Source: Pigmentiphaga aceris (GTDB lineage: Bacteria; Pseudomonadota; Gammaproteobacteria; Burkholderiales; Burkholderiaceae_B). From it: 64,000 nucleotides of DNA. The stretch is from assembly GCF_008119665.1 (NCBI RefSeq), contig NZ_CP043046.1, positions 3,224,001 to 3,288,000 on the forward strand. Reading direction: 5' to 3'. This document shows positions 10,194 to 19,639 of the stretch, one piece after another; position 1 is the stretch's first letter, and every line of letters begins with the position of its first letter. Both the position numbers and the translations under genes were made by a program. The notes beneath the pieces are model-generated. The model saw nothing but the letters and a program-made list of their open reading frames with translations. It was not told the origin of the DNA and searched no databases.

Positions 10194-10589
10194 ATGACAA
10201 ACACGGCTGAAGATGCGTTCCAGGCAGCGCTGCGCCTGGACAGTGCAGGCGACCACGCTGAGGCGGCGCGCTGCTATGCGTTGCTGGTGGAGGACTGCGA
10301 GGATGCGAGAGTCTTCATGGCTTACGGATACTGCCTGCAAGCCCTGTCGAGATGGAAGGCGTCGATTCCGCAGTTCCAGCGTGCCATTGCACTGAAGCCC
10401 GCGTACTGCGAGGGAGATACGCGGCTCGCGTTGGCAACGTCTTTGATGAATGCCGGAAGCAAGGCAAAGGCGATCGAGCAGTGGCGGCTAGCGGCGGCAA
10501 TGGCACCTGAGTACCCGAGCTACGGCGCGGTGCAGGAAGCGGCCAATGCAGCCCTGGCGAAGCACGCCGGTGGTGGAAAACGGCGATAA
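10194..10589 (+). CDS. small tetratricopeptide-repeat protein
   Basis: This 131-residue soluble protein has no signal peptide. TPR-like helix pairs cover most of it: EDAFQAALRLDSAGDHAEAA, ARVFMAYGYCLQALSRWKAS, IPQFQRAIALKPAYCEGDTR and LALATSLMNAGSKAKAIEQW. TPRs mediate protein-protein contacts, so a scaffold or chaperone-cofactor role is possible; a similar architecture occurs in SycD/LcrH-type secretion chaperones, but the specific signature of that family is not evident. It lies 73 bp after tesA on the same strand and before the bidirectional terminator shared with ppiD. Function unknown. Confidence 0.75.
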   Translation: MTNTAEDAFQAALRLDSAGDHAEAARCYALLVEDCEDARVFMAYGYCLQALSRWKASIPQFQRAIALKPAYCEGDTRLALATSLMNAGSKAKAIEQWRLAAAMAPEYPSYGAVQEAANAALAKHAGGGKRR

Positions 10590-10710
10590 GAAAGCAGTGA
10601 TGATCCACGCCTGACGTCAACCGCCTGCCAGGGTTTCAAACCCCTTCTACAACTGAGCTTCGCACGCAGGCGAAGCATCTTGCTCCGACGACTGAATCAA
10701 TCCTCACCCA

Positions 10711-10745
10711 CAAAAAAATGGCCGGCATATCGCCGGCCATTTTCA
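10711..10745. terminator. bidirectional terminator between TPR gene and ppiD
   Basis: An inverted repeat (ATGGCCGGC, 10718-10726, with its complement at 10732-10740) has A7 on the left and TTTT on the right, placed just after the ppiD stop on the minus strand. Confidence 0.85.
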
Positions 10746-10767
10746 CGTGCATCGCACTGGATCCCGA

Positions 10768-12696
10768 TCAACCAGCGTCGGCAGCCGTGCGCTTGATGAA
10801 GGCTTCACCAGCCGGCGTCACCGACACCTTGTTGGTCTCGCGCAGCACCTTCATGACGGCATCCTGTTCGGCAGCCGCCACACGACGGGCGATCTGCTCG
10901 CGTTCAGCCTTGGCACGGTCCGCGTCCAGTGCCGGCGCAGCATCAACCTTGCTGATGCGGGCAATCGTATAACCGTTGCCAGTATCGATGCCGATGAAGG
11001 CCGGCAGCGTCTTCACATCCGCACGCATCACGCCACCAAGCACGGCAGCAGGAACGTCCTGTGCCGACTGACGACGCGAGAACTGGCGGCTGGCGGCAAA
11101 GCCAGTCACGTCGTCCTTGGTCTTGAGTGCGGCCAGGCGCTCTTCACCGGCTTTCTTGGCCAGTTCGGTGGCACGCTCGTTGGTCAGCTGCGTGCGGATG
11201 CGTGCAGACACCTCGGCCAAGGGAGCAACGTGCGCCGGGTTGTGCTTCAGCAGATGCACGGCAACCAGGGTGCCGGTGGCCACTTCAATCGCACCAGAAT
11301 TACGGTTTTCCTTCAACACTTCGTCGGAGAACAGCGCATCGATCACCTTGCGGTTATCCGAGATGCCAGGGGCCGACGGCGGGCCCGAAGGCGAACGCGT
11401 AATACCGGTTGCGGTGCGAACCGTCAGACCCAGCTTGTCGGCAGCCGGCTTCAGGCTGTCGCTTTGCTCGTAGATGATGTTGGTGAACTGCTCGGCCAGC
11501 TCAGCGTAACGAGCAGACGCCTTTTGCTGACGGATCTCGTTTTCGATCTGCGGGCGCACTTCAGCCAGCGGCTTGATCTGCGCCGGACGAATGCCGGTCA
11601 CCTGAATGACGTGATAACCGAAGTCGGATTGCACCGGTGCCGAGATTTCGCCCTGCTTCATCGAGAAGGCGCTGTCTTCGAATTGCTTGACCATCATGCC
11701 GCGACCGAACCAATCCAGATCGCCGCCGGTAGCAGCACTGCCCGGATCTTGCGAGTTGGCCTTGGCCAGTGCAGCGAAATCAGCCGGCTTGGCACGCGCC
11801 TGGGTCGACAAGGCTTCCGCCTTGGCACGAACCTTCGCACGATCGGCGTCCGATGCCTTTTCGTCCACGGTCAACAGAATGTGGCTGGCGCGACGCTGTT
11901 CCGGCGCGCTGAACTTGGCTTCGTTCTGCTTGTAGTAGCTTTCGACATCAGCCGTGCTGACAGGCGTCTCTGCAATCGCGGCCTTTTCGTCCAGCACGAT
12001 GTATTGCGCGTCCACCTGTTCCGGCACCGAGAACTGGGCAGCATTGGCGTCGTAGAACTTCTTGACGTCTTCGTCGGTAACCGTGACCTTCGCGGTGTAG
12101 GCGGTGGCCGGCAGATTCAGCAGGCGCACTTCGCGCTGCTGGCCTTGTGCGGCAACCACGGTGTCAAACACCGTCTTGGGCAAGGTGGCGGAATCAGACA
12201 CCGGAGCCGTCACCGTCTGTTGGGCCAGATCGTTGCGCAGTTGCGCTTCAAACATCGTCGGGGTCATACCCTGAGCGGCCAGTGCAGACTGGTAACGCGA
12301 CATGCTGAACTTGCCATCTTCCTGCACAGCCGGGATCGCCAGGATGGTTTCCTGCAGGCGACGGTCAGATGCGGAGAAATGCGATGCGGCAACCGTGCTG
12401 GCAACCAGACGGGTGTCGATCAGGCTGTCCAGCAGTTGCTGACGCGCCTCGGGCGTGTCGAACATCTGCGGATCGAAATTCGAACCGAACTGGCTTCGCA
12501 GCTGCTCAAGACGCGCACGCTGCGCGTTCTCGTATTCCTGCTGCGAAATCGAGACCTTGCCCACCTTGGCGAAGGCCGTACCGGTATCGACGAAACTCGA
12601 ATAGCCTTGCACACCCACGAACACGAAGGACGGCAGGATCAACAGCAGCAGGATGAGTTGCATCCAGCGTTGGTGACTACGAACGAAATCAAACAT
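10768..12696 (-). CDS. ppiD: periplasmic peptidyl-prolyl isomerase-like chaperone PpiD
   Basis: PpiD is an inner-membrane-anchored chaperone that sits at the SecYEG exit and helps outer-membrane proteins fold. This 642-residue copy has a short cytosolic head ([13 protein letters not shown]), one membrane helix ([19 protein letters not shown]), a SurA_N-like helical domain, and one parvulin domain at about residues 270-365 ([47 protein letters not shown]). The C-terminal SurA-like part follows. Length matches the 620-650-residue family. It is downstream of tRNA-Val and hupB in the familiar clp-lon-hupB-ppiD neighbourhood, although a cardiolipin-synthase-like gene lies between them here. Confidence 0.95.
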   Translation of the reverse strand: MFDFVRSHQRWMQLILLLLILPSFVFVGVQGYSSFVDTGTAFAKVGKVSISQQEYENAQRARLEQLRSQFGSNFDPQMFDTPEARQQLLDSLIDTRLVASTVAASHFSASDRRLQETILAIPAVQEDGKFSMSRYQSALAAQGMTPTMFEAQLRNDLAQQTVTAPVSDSATLPKTVFDTVVAAQGQQREVRLLNLPATAYTAKVTVTDEDVKKFYDANAAQFSVPEQVDAQYIVLDEKAAIAETPVSTADVESYYKQNEAKFSAPEQRRASHILLTVDEKASDADRAKVRAKAEALSTQARAKPADFAALAKANSQDPGSAATGGDLDWFGRGMMVKQFEDSAFSMKQGEISAPVQSDFGYHVIQVTGIRPAQIKPLAEVRPQIENEIRQQKASARYAELAEQFTNIIYEQSDSLKPAADKLGLTVRTATGITRSPSGPPSAPGISDNRKVIDALFSDEVLKENRNSGAIEVATGTLVAVHLLKHNPAHVAPLAEVSARIRTQLTNERATELAKKAGEERLAALKTKDDVTGFAASRQFSRRQSAQDVPAAVLGGVMRADVKTLPAFIGIDTGNGYTIARISKVDAAPALDADRAKAEREQIARRVAAAEQDAVMKVLRETNKVSVTPAGEAFIKRTAADAG

Positions 12697-12754
12697 GCGG
12701 CAAGGCTCCGGGACGCGCAGGGAACGCGCTAGGCCTAGACAACCAGGCCCGATA

Positions 12755-12791
12755 AAAAAATGCTCATAGACGGCTCGCCTATGAGCATTCG
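12755..12791 (-). terminator. terminator of the cardiolipin-synthase-like gene
   Basis: An 11-bp perfect stem (AATGCTCATAG, 12759-12769, with 12779-12789) and 9-base loop is followed on the minus strand by a T7 run. It ends the upstream minus-strand gene and isolates ppiD, which therefore needs its own promoter in 12697-12754. Confidence 0.85.
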
Positions 12792-12942
12792 ACTACGATT
12801 CGATCAGCCCGTTCCAGCAATGCGCAATGCACCCGTACACGACCAACCTGAATCGCAGTTTAAGCCTGCGAATATACCAAAAATCCCCGTCAGCCCAAAG
12901 GATCGCCCTGCCGCAGGGCCAGGAACCACCGGGCTGACAGGC

Positions 12943-14553
12943 TTACAGCATCCACTCGATCGGCAGGATCGACAGAAAGTGGATGCCCATGCGCTGCAAA
13001 AAGCTGGTGCCGGGCTCGGTGTCATGCACCTTCAGGCCGGTATCGGTCTGCTCGCGCCACTGCAGATCGCCATCTGCTGACAGCGTCACCGTGTAGGTCG
13101 ATTCCGGCATGCGCTCGGCAAGCGTGCGTGCCATGGTCTGCGCAAGCGACGAGCTGTCGATCACAAAGCCCATTTCGGTATTGAGCTTGGCCGAACGCGG
13201 ATCGAAATTGTAGGAACCCACATAGACCCGTTGCCCGTCCACCGAGAACGTCTTGGCGTGCAGACTGGACGATGAACTGCCCATCAGGCTGTGCTGCCCG
13301 CCACCGCGCGAATCCGGCGAGTTGCGCTTCATCTCGAACAGGTGAATGCCTTGCTCAAGCAGCGCCTTGCGATGCTTTGCATAACCCGCATGCACCACTG
13401 CCACATCAGTGGCTTCCAGCGAGTTGGTCAGAATGGTGATGCCCACGCCATCTTTCGCCATCTCGCCAAACGCCTTCACACCGGCATCGGTCGGCACGAA
13501 ATACGACGACACCAGCACCAGATCATGCTTGGGGGTGCCCAGCATCGTGCGCAGCAGATGCGGCATCATGTGCGCCTTGTCAGCCTCGCCCAAGCCCTTG
13601 GCAGGGTCGTCGCTGATCATGCGCGTGGCTGCCCACTCGATATGCAAAGACTGCGACATCAGGTCTTTGACAAAAGCCGATTCCGACAAGGCCTGCTGGT
13701 AGCTCACGGCCTCTTTCGAACCCTTCACGTTCGCCACGTGGTCGGCCCAACGCTGCTTGTCCTGATCGGTCGCTGCGCTTAAAAATCCTTTTACCGGATA
13801 CGACGATGCGCTCGCCCAATACCGATCAAAGTCGGTAGAGACATCGTTCACCACCGGCCCTACCGCCATCACATCCAGGTCGGCAAAACTCATGGTGTCG
13901 GCAACGTCGAAATACTCGTCGGCAATATTGCGTCCACCAATGATCGTTGCCTGGTTATCAGCCGTCATGGACTTGTTGTGCATGCGGCGATTCAGGCGCG
14001 AGAAATCGGTCACGTAGCCAATCGCGCGGAAGCTTCGCTGAACGAACGGATTGAACAGCCGCACTTCCATGTTCGGATGCGCGTCCAGCACCGCCAGCGT
14101 CTTGTCCAAACCCTTGGCACCGTTATCGTCCAACAGCAGGCGCACTCGCACGCCCCGCTCTGCTGCACGCGCCAGCGCGTCCAGCAACAAAGTGCCGGAC
14201 ATATCGTCGTGCCAGATGTAGTACTGCACATCCAGGCTGCGTTCAGCGGTATCGGCAAGCAGCACACGCGATGCGAACGCAGCGCGGCCATCGCTCAAGG
14301 TGTGGATGCCGGATACGCCCTTGCGGTCACCGATGAAGGTGCCCACCGCGCGCCCCAGGCGGGTATCGGCAGTGTCGCGCAGTACAGATGATTCAGGCCG
14401 CCCTTCCAAGGATGGCAAGCTACCGCATGCAGCAAGCAGGGTAAGCGCCGTGGCGGCAGCCAATAGTCGAATGCCACCAAGCAGATGCTTGAGGCTGCGC
14501 GACGGTGTCGCGGAAATCGCGCCGATAATGTCAGTCTTGATCGTCTCGGTCAT
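12943..14553 (-). CDS. phospholipase D-like lipoprotein, ClsC/YmdC-type cardiolipin synthase
   Basis: The protein has two PLD/HKD motifs: MHNKSMTADNQATIIGGRN (about residue 192) and LHAKTFSVDGQRVYVGSYNF (about 430), the pair that forms one active site in cardiolipin synthases. The order and spacing resemble ClsC/YmdC, which uses phosphatidylethanolamine as donor, rather than ClsA, because there are no N-terminal membrane helices. Instead the N-terminus carries a lipoprotein signal (LTLLAACGS; lipid-attached Cys near residue 44), so it may act from the periplasmic face. The ATG at 14553 is chosen because an upstream in-frame start at 14595 lies inside the tRNA-Val terminator. This gives 536 residues. 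Substrate is inferred. Confidence 0.85.
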   Translation of the reverse strand: MTETIKTDIIGAISATPSRSLKHLLGGIRLLAAATALTLLAACGSLPSLEGRPESSVLRDTADTRLGRAVGTFIGDRKGVSGIHTLSDGRAAFASRVLLADTAERSLDVQYYIWHDDMSGTLLLDALARAAERGVRVRLLLDDNGAKGLDKTLAVLDAHPNMEVRLFNPFVQRSFRAIGYVTDFSRLNRRMHNKSMTADNQATIIGGRNIADEYFDVADTMSFADLDVMAVGPVVNDVSTDFDRYWASASSYPVKGFLSAATDQDKQRWADHVANVKGSKEAVSYQQALSESAFVKDLMSQSLHIEWAATRMISDDPAKGLGEADKAHMMPHLLRTMLGTPKHDLVLVSSYFVPTDAGVKAFGEMAKDGVGITILTNSLEATDVAVVHAGYAKHRKALLEQGIHLFEMKRNSPDSRGGGQHSLMGSSSSSLHAKTFSVDGQRVYVGSYNFDPRSAKLNTEMGFVIDSSSLAQTMARTLAERMPESTYTVTLSADGDLQWREQTDTGLKVHDTEPGTSFLQRMGIHFLSILPIEWML

Positions 14554-14571
14554 TACTGTCGGCCCGGAAAT

Positions 14572-14605
14572 AAAAAAACCCGCATCCATTAGCATGGTGC
14601 GGGTT
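14572..14605 (-). terminator. terminator downstream of tRNA-Val
   Basis: An 8-bp stem AACCCGCA (14577-14584) / TGCGGGTT (14598-14605), followed on the minus strand by T7, ends tRNA-Val transcription before the PLD-like gene. Confidence 0.8.
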
Positions 14606-14668
14606 CAGTTTCGCGCCTTCGATGCATGAAAGCATCTGGCGGTCTCGAGCGGTGCACCATCGAAATGG

Positions 14669-14744
14669 TGGTGGGTGCTGAGGGGCTCGAACCCCCGACC
14701 TACGCCGTGTAAAGGCGCCGCTCTACCAACTGAGCTAAGCACCC
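14669..14744 (-). tRNA. tRNA-Val (anticodon UAC)
   Basis: A 76-nt cloverleaf on the minus strand with an encoded CCA end. The acceptor is GGGTGC paired with GCACCC, the D arm GCTCAGTTGGTAGAGC, the anticodon stem GCGCC/GGCGT with loop TTTACAC (anticodon TAC), and the T arm GGGTTCGAGCCCC. It lies between hupB and ppiD, a placement familiar in related betaproteobacteria. Confidence 0.97.
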
Positions 14745-14827
14745 GCTCTTTCGCGAGAGACAGAATTCTACACAATTTTGCCGCGTTGTGCACGCGGCGG
14801 TAGAAACCTGGCTATCGCGATGCAAGC

Positions 14828-15100
14828 TTAGTTGACGGCGTCCTTCAGGGCCTTGCCCGGACGGAACTTCGGCACCTTGGCTTTCTTGATCTTGATGGCC
14901 TCACCGGTGCGCGGATTGCGACCAGTGCGTGCGGCGCGAGCGGTTACCGCAAAGGTTCCGAAACCGACCAGCGTCACGGTACCGTTCTTCTTCAGCGTGG
15001 ACTTGACTGCGCCCACCAGTGCGTCCAATGAACGGCCTGCTGCAGCTTTGGAGATATCTGCATGCTTGGCGATGTGGTCGATCAGTTCGGTCTTGTTCAT
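14828..15100 (-). CDS. hupB: DNA-binding protein HU
   Basis: This 90-residue histone-like protein begins [20 protein letters not shown]. It has the dimer core [19 protein letters not shown] and the flexible DNA-binding arm with the family signature [20 protein letters not shown], ending in a Lys-rich tail. HU dimers bend and compact DNA and assist replication and repair. The ATG at 15100 gives the standard 90-residue length. In related genomes hupB directly follows lon on the same strand; here an insertion sequence has separated them, and hupB must use a promoter in the 371 bp upstream. Confidence 0.97.
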   Translation of the reverse strand: MNKTELIDHIAKHADISKAAAGRSLDALVGAVKSTLKKNGTVTLVGFGTFAVTARAARTGRNPRTGEAIKIKKAKVPKFRPGKALKDAVN

Positions 15101-15471
15101 TGGCCCCTCACAGGTCTCTGACAAATGTTTTAAGGGCTTCCCGACGTCGGTGACGCGTGCGAAGCCCAACGTGGATGTTCATTGATGCAACGCGTTCACT
15201 CCGTGAACGTGCGACCGATGCTGCGACTTCGTAGACCGCTGAAAAAAGCGTTTGAACAAGCACTTTTCCAACGGATGTATACGCTGCCGCAAAGGTCTCG
15301 GTTAACAGCAATGCAGGCGAACTATTTAAGCCTTGCAGCGAAACGCGTGTCAAGGGAAAACGCCTCGAAAGGCGCATGAATACTCGGGCTGCGTACTGGT
15401 GCCAAGTCTCTGCCAGGATTTTTGACCGATGCCCTGCCCCGCCGCCGCAAACGATGCGCCCGGGCAAACAA
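15101..15471. other. hupB upstream region with an inverted repeat
   Basis: No convincing gene in these 371 bp. It must hold the hupB promoter. One notable element is CGTTCAC-TCC-GTGAACG (15193-15209), a perfect 7-bp inverted repeat with a 3-base spacer about 90 bp upstream of the hupB start, operator-like in size. AT-rich tracts near 15240-15275 could supply promoter boxes, but I could not fix a unique -35/-10 pair. Confidence 0.4.
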
Positions 15472-15493
15472 AAGGGGCACCGAGGTGCCCCTT
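15472..15493. repeat. 22-bp palindromic direct repeat, hupB-side copy (target duplication)
   Basis: A 22-bp near-perfect palindrome (11-bp arms beginning AAGGGGCACC) identical to 17091-17112. It abuts the IS end exactly. On the minus strand it is followed by a short T tract (TTTTG), which makes this copy the functional-looking lon terminator. Confidence 0.9.
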
Positions 15494-15546
15494 CAGACTG
15501 CTGACCAACCCCCCGTTTTCGGACGTGGGGTTTTGTTTTTTGGGGA

Positions 15547-17037
15547 TCAAGCAGCGAGCGCGGCGGGTTGTGCAGACAGCCAGCTATCGAGCCATCCGTC
15601 GGCACGGGCGGTCAGGGCGCGCCACCAGGGCGCAACAGGGGCCGATATCGACCACTGCAGGCGCAATAAAAGGCGCGCAAGCACCAGGGCGATCTTCTTG
15701 ATGTTCTGCGCCGCCGCCGCCAGCAAGCATTGCTCGGCGACCTTGCGCAGCCCGCGCATGCGCGCGTAGCGGTGCCCATGCAGTTGCTTGGCATCGGCGA
15801 AGCTGCGCTCCACAGTTTCCTTGCGACGGGCGTATATCTTCTTACCCCAGTCCGTGTGGCGGCGTGCGTCAACCAGTTCCTTGTCGCGTTCCCACACGTG
15901 GCGCACGACCACCTTGATCGCGCTCTGGCTGTTGGTGCACTGGCTGCGTACCTCGCACTGCTGGCATTGCGTCGGGTCTGACTTGTATTCGCGGTAGCCC
16001 GCCCGATTGGTGGTGCTGTACGGCAGCCGCTGCCCAGCCGGGCAGACATATTCGTTGCGGTAGCGGTTGAACGTGTACTGTCGTTTGTAGAACAGCCCAG
16101 GCTTGTGGTTCGGCGTGCGGTAGCCCATTACTCCTTGGATATCGCGCGCATGCAGCCCGTGGCAGATCATCGGCGTGTAGTACCCCGCGTCCAGGCCTAC
16201 CTTGCGCACACCGAAGCCGAAGCGCTCGCGCTGCCGATCCAGCCTCGCCAAGTAAGGTTGGCTGTCGTGCACCGAGCCTGACGTCACGTGTGTGTCGGTG
16301 ATGATCGCGAACTTCGCATCGACCGTGCGATGGTCCAGGTAGAAGAACCCCACCGGCTTGTCGTCACGCACCATGAACCCGCTGTCCGGATCTGTACGAC
16401 TGATCTTGACGTCCTTGGTCTGGGCAGCGCTGCCGCCCGCATCATCGTCGCCGCTGTCACGCTTGAGCGGCCGCTTGCCATGTAGCGCCCGATCCGCATC
16501 GACCGCCGCATCCAGCTCAGCCAAGTATGCCGAGGGTGTTTGTGCGACCGTCACCACGTCGAATTTCTTCTTGCTGGCGTTGGCCTTCAAGTGAGTGCTG
16601 TCCGTGTACAGCACCCGGCCATCCACCATCCCCCGCCCGATCGCCTGACGCACGATCTCGTCAAAAATCTCCTGGTACACCGAGGTGTCCGTATAGCGTC
16701 GCCTGCGGTTCTGCGAGAACGTCGATGCATCGGGCACCTTGTCGGTCAGCTGGAAACCGATGAACCACCGATACGCCACGTTCACCTGCACCTCGCGCAT
16801 CAACTGCCGTTCACTGCGCACCCCAAACAGGTAGCCAATGAACAGCAGCTTGAACATCACCACCGGATCCAGCGCCGGACGGCCGTTGTTCATGCTGTAC
16901 AGGTGCGCAACCTTCTCTCGGATGAACTCAAAATCGACCGCTGCCGCGATCTTGCGCAACAGGTGATCGGCCGGAACCAACGACTCCAGCGTCACCATCT
17001 CCAGCTCGTGCTGGTGGGGGATCGGTGCTCTTAACAT
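15547..17037 (-). CDS. IS1182-family DDE transposase
   Basis: A 496-residue transposase with an N-terminal DUF772-type domain (LESLVPADHLLRKIAAAVDF, FKLLFIGYLFGVRSERQLMR, VAYRWFIGFQLTDKVPDAST) and a DDE domain: YTDSTHLKANASKKK, VGLDAGYYTPMICHGL, and the C-terminal Glu region in ARRKETVERSFADAKQLHGH. A Cys cluster (QCQQCEVRSQC) sits in the insertion domain, as in IS1182 relatives. The ATG at 17037 is preferred; a GTG lies one codon upstream. No frameshift or stop is seen, so the gene looks active. A hairpin directly upstream may block read-through transcription. Confidence 0.93.
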   Translation of the reverse strand: MLRAPIPHQHELEMVTLESLVPADHLLRKIAAAVDFEFIREKVAHLYSMNNGRPALDPVVMFKLLFIGYLFGVRSERQLMREVQVNVAYRWFIGFQLTDKVPDASTFSQNRRRRYTDTSVYQEIFDEIVRQAIGRGMVDGRVLYTDSTHLKANASKKKFDVVTVAQTPSAYLAELDAAVDADRALHGKRPLKRDSGDDDAGGSAAQTKDVKISRTDPDSGFMVRDDKPVGFFYLDHRTVDAKFAIITDTHVTSGSVHDSQPYLARLDRQRERFGFGVRKVGLDAGYYTPMICHGLHARDIQGVMGYRTPNHKPGLFYKRQYTFNRYRNEYVCPAGQRLPYSTTNRAGYREYKSDPTQCQQCEVRSQCTNSQSAIKVVVRHVWERDKELVDARRHTDWGKKIYARRKETVERSFADAKQLHGHRYARMRGLRKVAEQCLLAAAAQNIKKIALVLARLLLRLQWSISAPVAPWWRALTARADGWLDSWLSAQPAALAA

Positions 17038-17050
17038 CACCCAATTATGA

Positions 17051-17080
17051 ACAAAGCCTCCGTTTTACGGGAGGCTTTGT
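17051..17080. terminator. hairpin at the right IS end, upstream of the transposase
   Basis: An 11-bp perfect inverted repeat ACAAAGCCTCC (17051-17061) / complement (17070-17080) with an 8-base loop lies just before the transposase start and partly within the right terminal repeat. On the minus strand it is followed by a short T-rich stretch. Such end hairpins are known to stop impinging transcription in some insertion sequences. Confidence 0.6.
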
Positions 17081-17090
17081 CAGCAGTCTG

Positions 17091-17112
17091 AAGGGGCACC
17101 GAGGTGCCCCTT
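17091..17112. repeat. 22-bp palindromic direct repeat, lon-side copy (target duplication)
   Basis: Identical to 15472-15493. It can fold into a strong hairpin 88 bp after the lon stop, but on the minus strand it is now followed by IS sequence instead of a T tract. A smaller inverted repeat, ATCCGGG/CCCGGAT (17130-17149), lies between it and lon. Confidence 0.9.
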
Positions 17113-17200
17113 CATCTTCCTTGCGCATCATCCGGGAAATCGCCCGGATTTCTGCGCTGATGCGGCCATGTAATCGTTCATAGCCGCAGTGTCATGCAGC

Positions 17201-19639
17201 TTAGTGCTTGATGACCGGATCGGTCGTGCCGCCACCTGCTGCCGGCACATGCTCGACCTTGGCTGCGGCTTCCTTGGCGGCTGCCACTTCCTCATCGGGC
17301 AAGGGGGTAGGCATGCGTTCCAGCGCCAGTTCAAGCACACGATCGATCCAGCGTACCGGCACGATTTCGAGATGGTTCTTCACGTTATCGGGGATATCGC
17401 TCAGATCCTTCACGTTCTCTTCCGGGATCAGCACCGTGCGAATACCGCCGCGATGCGCCGCCAGCAACTTCTCTTTCAAACCACCGATGGGCAGCACTTC
17501 GCCGCGCAGCGTGATTTCGCCGGTCATGGCCACGTCAGCACGCACCGGAATGCCGCTGAGCGAAGACACGATTGCCGTGGTGATCGCAATGCCGGCAGAC
17601 GGACCGTCTTTCGGCGTTGCACCTTCCGGGAAGTGGACGTGAATGTCACGCTTCTCGAACACGGTGTCAGCAAAGCCCAGACGATGCGAACGCGAACGAA
17701 CCACCGAGCGCGCTGCCTCGACCGATTCCTTCATCACGTCGCCCAACGAACCCGTACGGTTGATCACGCCCTTGCCAGGCATGGTGGCCACTTCGATGGT
17801 CAGCAGATCGCCGCCCACTTCGGTCCATGCCAGACCCGTCACCTGACCGATCTGGTTTTCCTTCTCGGCCATGCCGAAGCTGTACTTGCGCACGCCCAGG
17901 AAGTCATTCAGATTTTCGCTGGTGACCGCAACCGACTTCAGCTCAGGCTTGAGCAAGAGCTGCTTGACCACCTTGCGGGCGATCTTGCCGATCTCGCGTT
18001 CCAACGCACGCACACCAGCTTCACGGGTGTAGTAGCGCACGATGTCTTGCAAGGCTTCGTCAGCCACCGTGATCTCGCCGTCTTTCAACCCGTTGGCCTT
18101 GATCTGCTTGGGCAGCAAATGCTGGCGCGCGATGTTGATCTTCTCGTCTTCGGTGTAACCCGACAGGCGGATGACTTCCATCCGGTCCAGCAGCGCCGGC
18201 GGAATGTTCAGCGTATTGCTGGTCGCCACGAACATCACGTCGGACAAGTCGAAATCGACTTCGACGTAGTGATCCTGGAAGGTGTGGTTCTGTTCAGGGT
18301 CGAGCACCTCAAGCAGCGCAGATGCCGGATCGCCACGGAAATCCATGCCCATCTTGTCGACTTCGTCGAGCAGGAAGAGCGGATTGCGCATGCCGGTCTT
18401 CGACAGGCTTTGCAGGATCTTGCCGGGCATCGAACCAATGTAGGTACGACGATGGCCGCGAATCTCGGCTTCGTCGCGTACACCACCCAGGGCCATCCGC
18501 ACGAACTTGCGGTTGGTTGCCTTGGCAATCGACTGACCCAGCGAGGTCTTGCCCACGCCCGGAGGACCAACCAGGCACAGGATCGGTGCCTTGACCTTGT
18601 CGACGCGCTGTTGCACGGCAAGGTATTCAAGGATGCGTTCTTTCACCTTGTCCAGACCGTAGTGGTCGTCGTCCAGCACCTTCTCGGCGTTGGCAAGCTG
18701 GTTGTTGACCTTGCTCTTTTTCTTCCAGGGCAAGCCAACCAGCGTGTCGATGTAGTTGCGCACCACGGTGGCCTCGGCCGACATGGGCGACATGAGCTTC
18801 AACTTCTTCAGCTCGGCATCGGCCTTTTTGCGCGCTTCCTTGGGCATGTGCGCGGCGATGATCTTCTTTTCGAGTTCCTCGAAATCAGCGCCCTCTTCGC
18901 CTTCGCCCAGTTCCTTCTGAATCGCCTTGACCTGCTCGTTCAGGTAGTACTCGCGCTGGCTTTTTTCCATTTGCTTTTTCACGCGGCCACGAATGCGCTT
19001 TTCGACTTGCAGAATGTCGATTTCGGCTTCGAGTTGCGTAAGCAAAGCTTCCAGACGCTCGGAGGTCGAGAAGACTTCCAGCATCTTCTGCTTTTGCTCA
19101 AGCTTGAGCGGCAGGTGTGCAGCGATGGTGTCGGCCAGACGGCCCGGTTCGTCGATACCGGCTAGCGAGGTCAGGATCTCGGGCGGGATCTTCTTGTTCA
19201 GCTTCACGTACTGATCGAACTGCGACACGATCGTGCGACGCAGGGCCTCGGTCTCGGCACCTTCGCCTTGATCCGGCTCGATCGGCACCAGCTCGGCACC
19301 GAAGTGGGTGTTCAGGTCATCTACGCGAGTAATGCGGGCACGCTGAGCGCCTTCAACCAGCACCTTGACGGTGCCGTCAGGCAACTTGAGCATCTGCAGG
19401 ATGCTGGCCACGCAGCCGATTTCGTAGATGTCGTCCGCCGACGGTTCGTCCTTGGCAGCGGACTTCTGTGCCACGAGCATGATGTTCTTGCCGGCTTCCA
19501 TCGCCGACTCGAGTGCCTTGATGGACTTCGGGCGTCCCACGAAGAGCGGGATCACCATGTGCGGGAACACCACGACGTCGCGCAGCGGCAGCAGCGGCAA
19601 CTCAATGGGTTCTGCAGGGAGGATCTGGCTCGCAGACAT
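17201..19639 (-). CDS. lon: ATP-dependent Lon protease
   Basis: Lon degrades misfolded and regulatory proteins in the cytosol. The 812-residue protein has the LAN substrate-binding domain ([20 protein letters not shown]), a coiled-coil region, an AAA+ module with Walker [10 protein letters not shown] (about residue 360), Walker [12 protein letters not shown], and a LonA protease domain with catalytic Ser in KDGPSAGIA (about 678) and Lys in [10 protein letters not shown] (about 721). Size and order are those of LonA. Its usual neighbours are clpX upstream and hupB downstream; an accessory block and an IS respectively now intervene. A sigma-32-like promoter is visible upstream. Confidence 0.98.
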   Translation of the reverse strand: MSASQILPAEPIELPLLPLRDVVVFPHMVIPLFVGRPKSIKALESAMEAGKNIMLVAQKSAAKDEPSADDIYEIGCVASILQMLKLPDGTVKVLVEGAQRARITRVDDLNTHFGAELVPIEPDQGEGAETEALRRTIVSQFDQYVKLNKKIPPEILTSLAGIDEPGRLADTIAAHLPLKLEQKQKMLEVFSTSERLEALLTQLEAEIDILQVEKRIRGRVKKQMEKSQREYYLNEQVKAIQKELGEGEEGADFEELEKKIIAAHMPKEARKKADAELKKLKLMSPMSAEATVVRNYIDTLVGLPWKKKSKVNNQLANAEKVLDDDHYGLDKVKERILEYLAVQQRVDKVKAPILCLVGPPGVGKTSLGQSIAKATNRKFVRMALGGVRDEAEIRGHRRTYIGSMPGKILQSLSKTGMRNPLFLLDEVDKMGMDFRGDPASALLEVLDPEQNHTFQDHYVEVDFDLSDVMFVATSNTLNIPPALLDRMEVIRLSGYTEDEKINIARQHLLPKQIKANGLKDGEITVADEALQDIVRYYTREAGVRALEREIGKIARKVVKQLLLKPELKSVAVTSENLNDFLGVRKYSFGMAEKENQIGQVTGLAWTEVGGDLLTIEVATMPGKGVINRTGSLGDVMKESVEAARSVVRSRSHRLGFADTVFEKRDIHVHFPEGATPKDGPSAGIAITTAIVSSLSGIPVRADVAMTGEITLRGEVLPIGGLKEKLLAAHRGGIRTVLIPEENVKDLSDIPDNVKNHLEIVPVRWIDRVLELALERMPTPLPDEEVAAAKEAAAKVEHVPAAGGGTTDPVIKH

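Larger units (their letters stand above)
15494..17090 (-). mobile_element. complete IS1182-like insertion sequence
   Basis: A 1597-bp element bounded by inverted repeats that begin CAGACTGCTGAC at both ends (15494-15505 and 17079-17090) and continue imperfectly to about 21 bp. It carries one transposase gene on the minus strand. The element is flanked by a 22-bp palindromic direct repeat, so the target was probably the lon terminator hairpin. Both ends are also able to form hairpins. The transposase frame is intact, suggesting recent insertion. Confidence 0.9.

Noticed and set aside
10747..12732. 661-codon + strand frame over ppiD
   Set aside because: Antisense shadow of ppiD with no recognisable domain.
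17189..19165. 658-codon frame antisense to lon
   Set aside because: Lon is complete on the other strand; this frame shows no domain and is a shadow.
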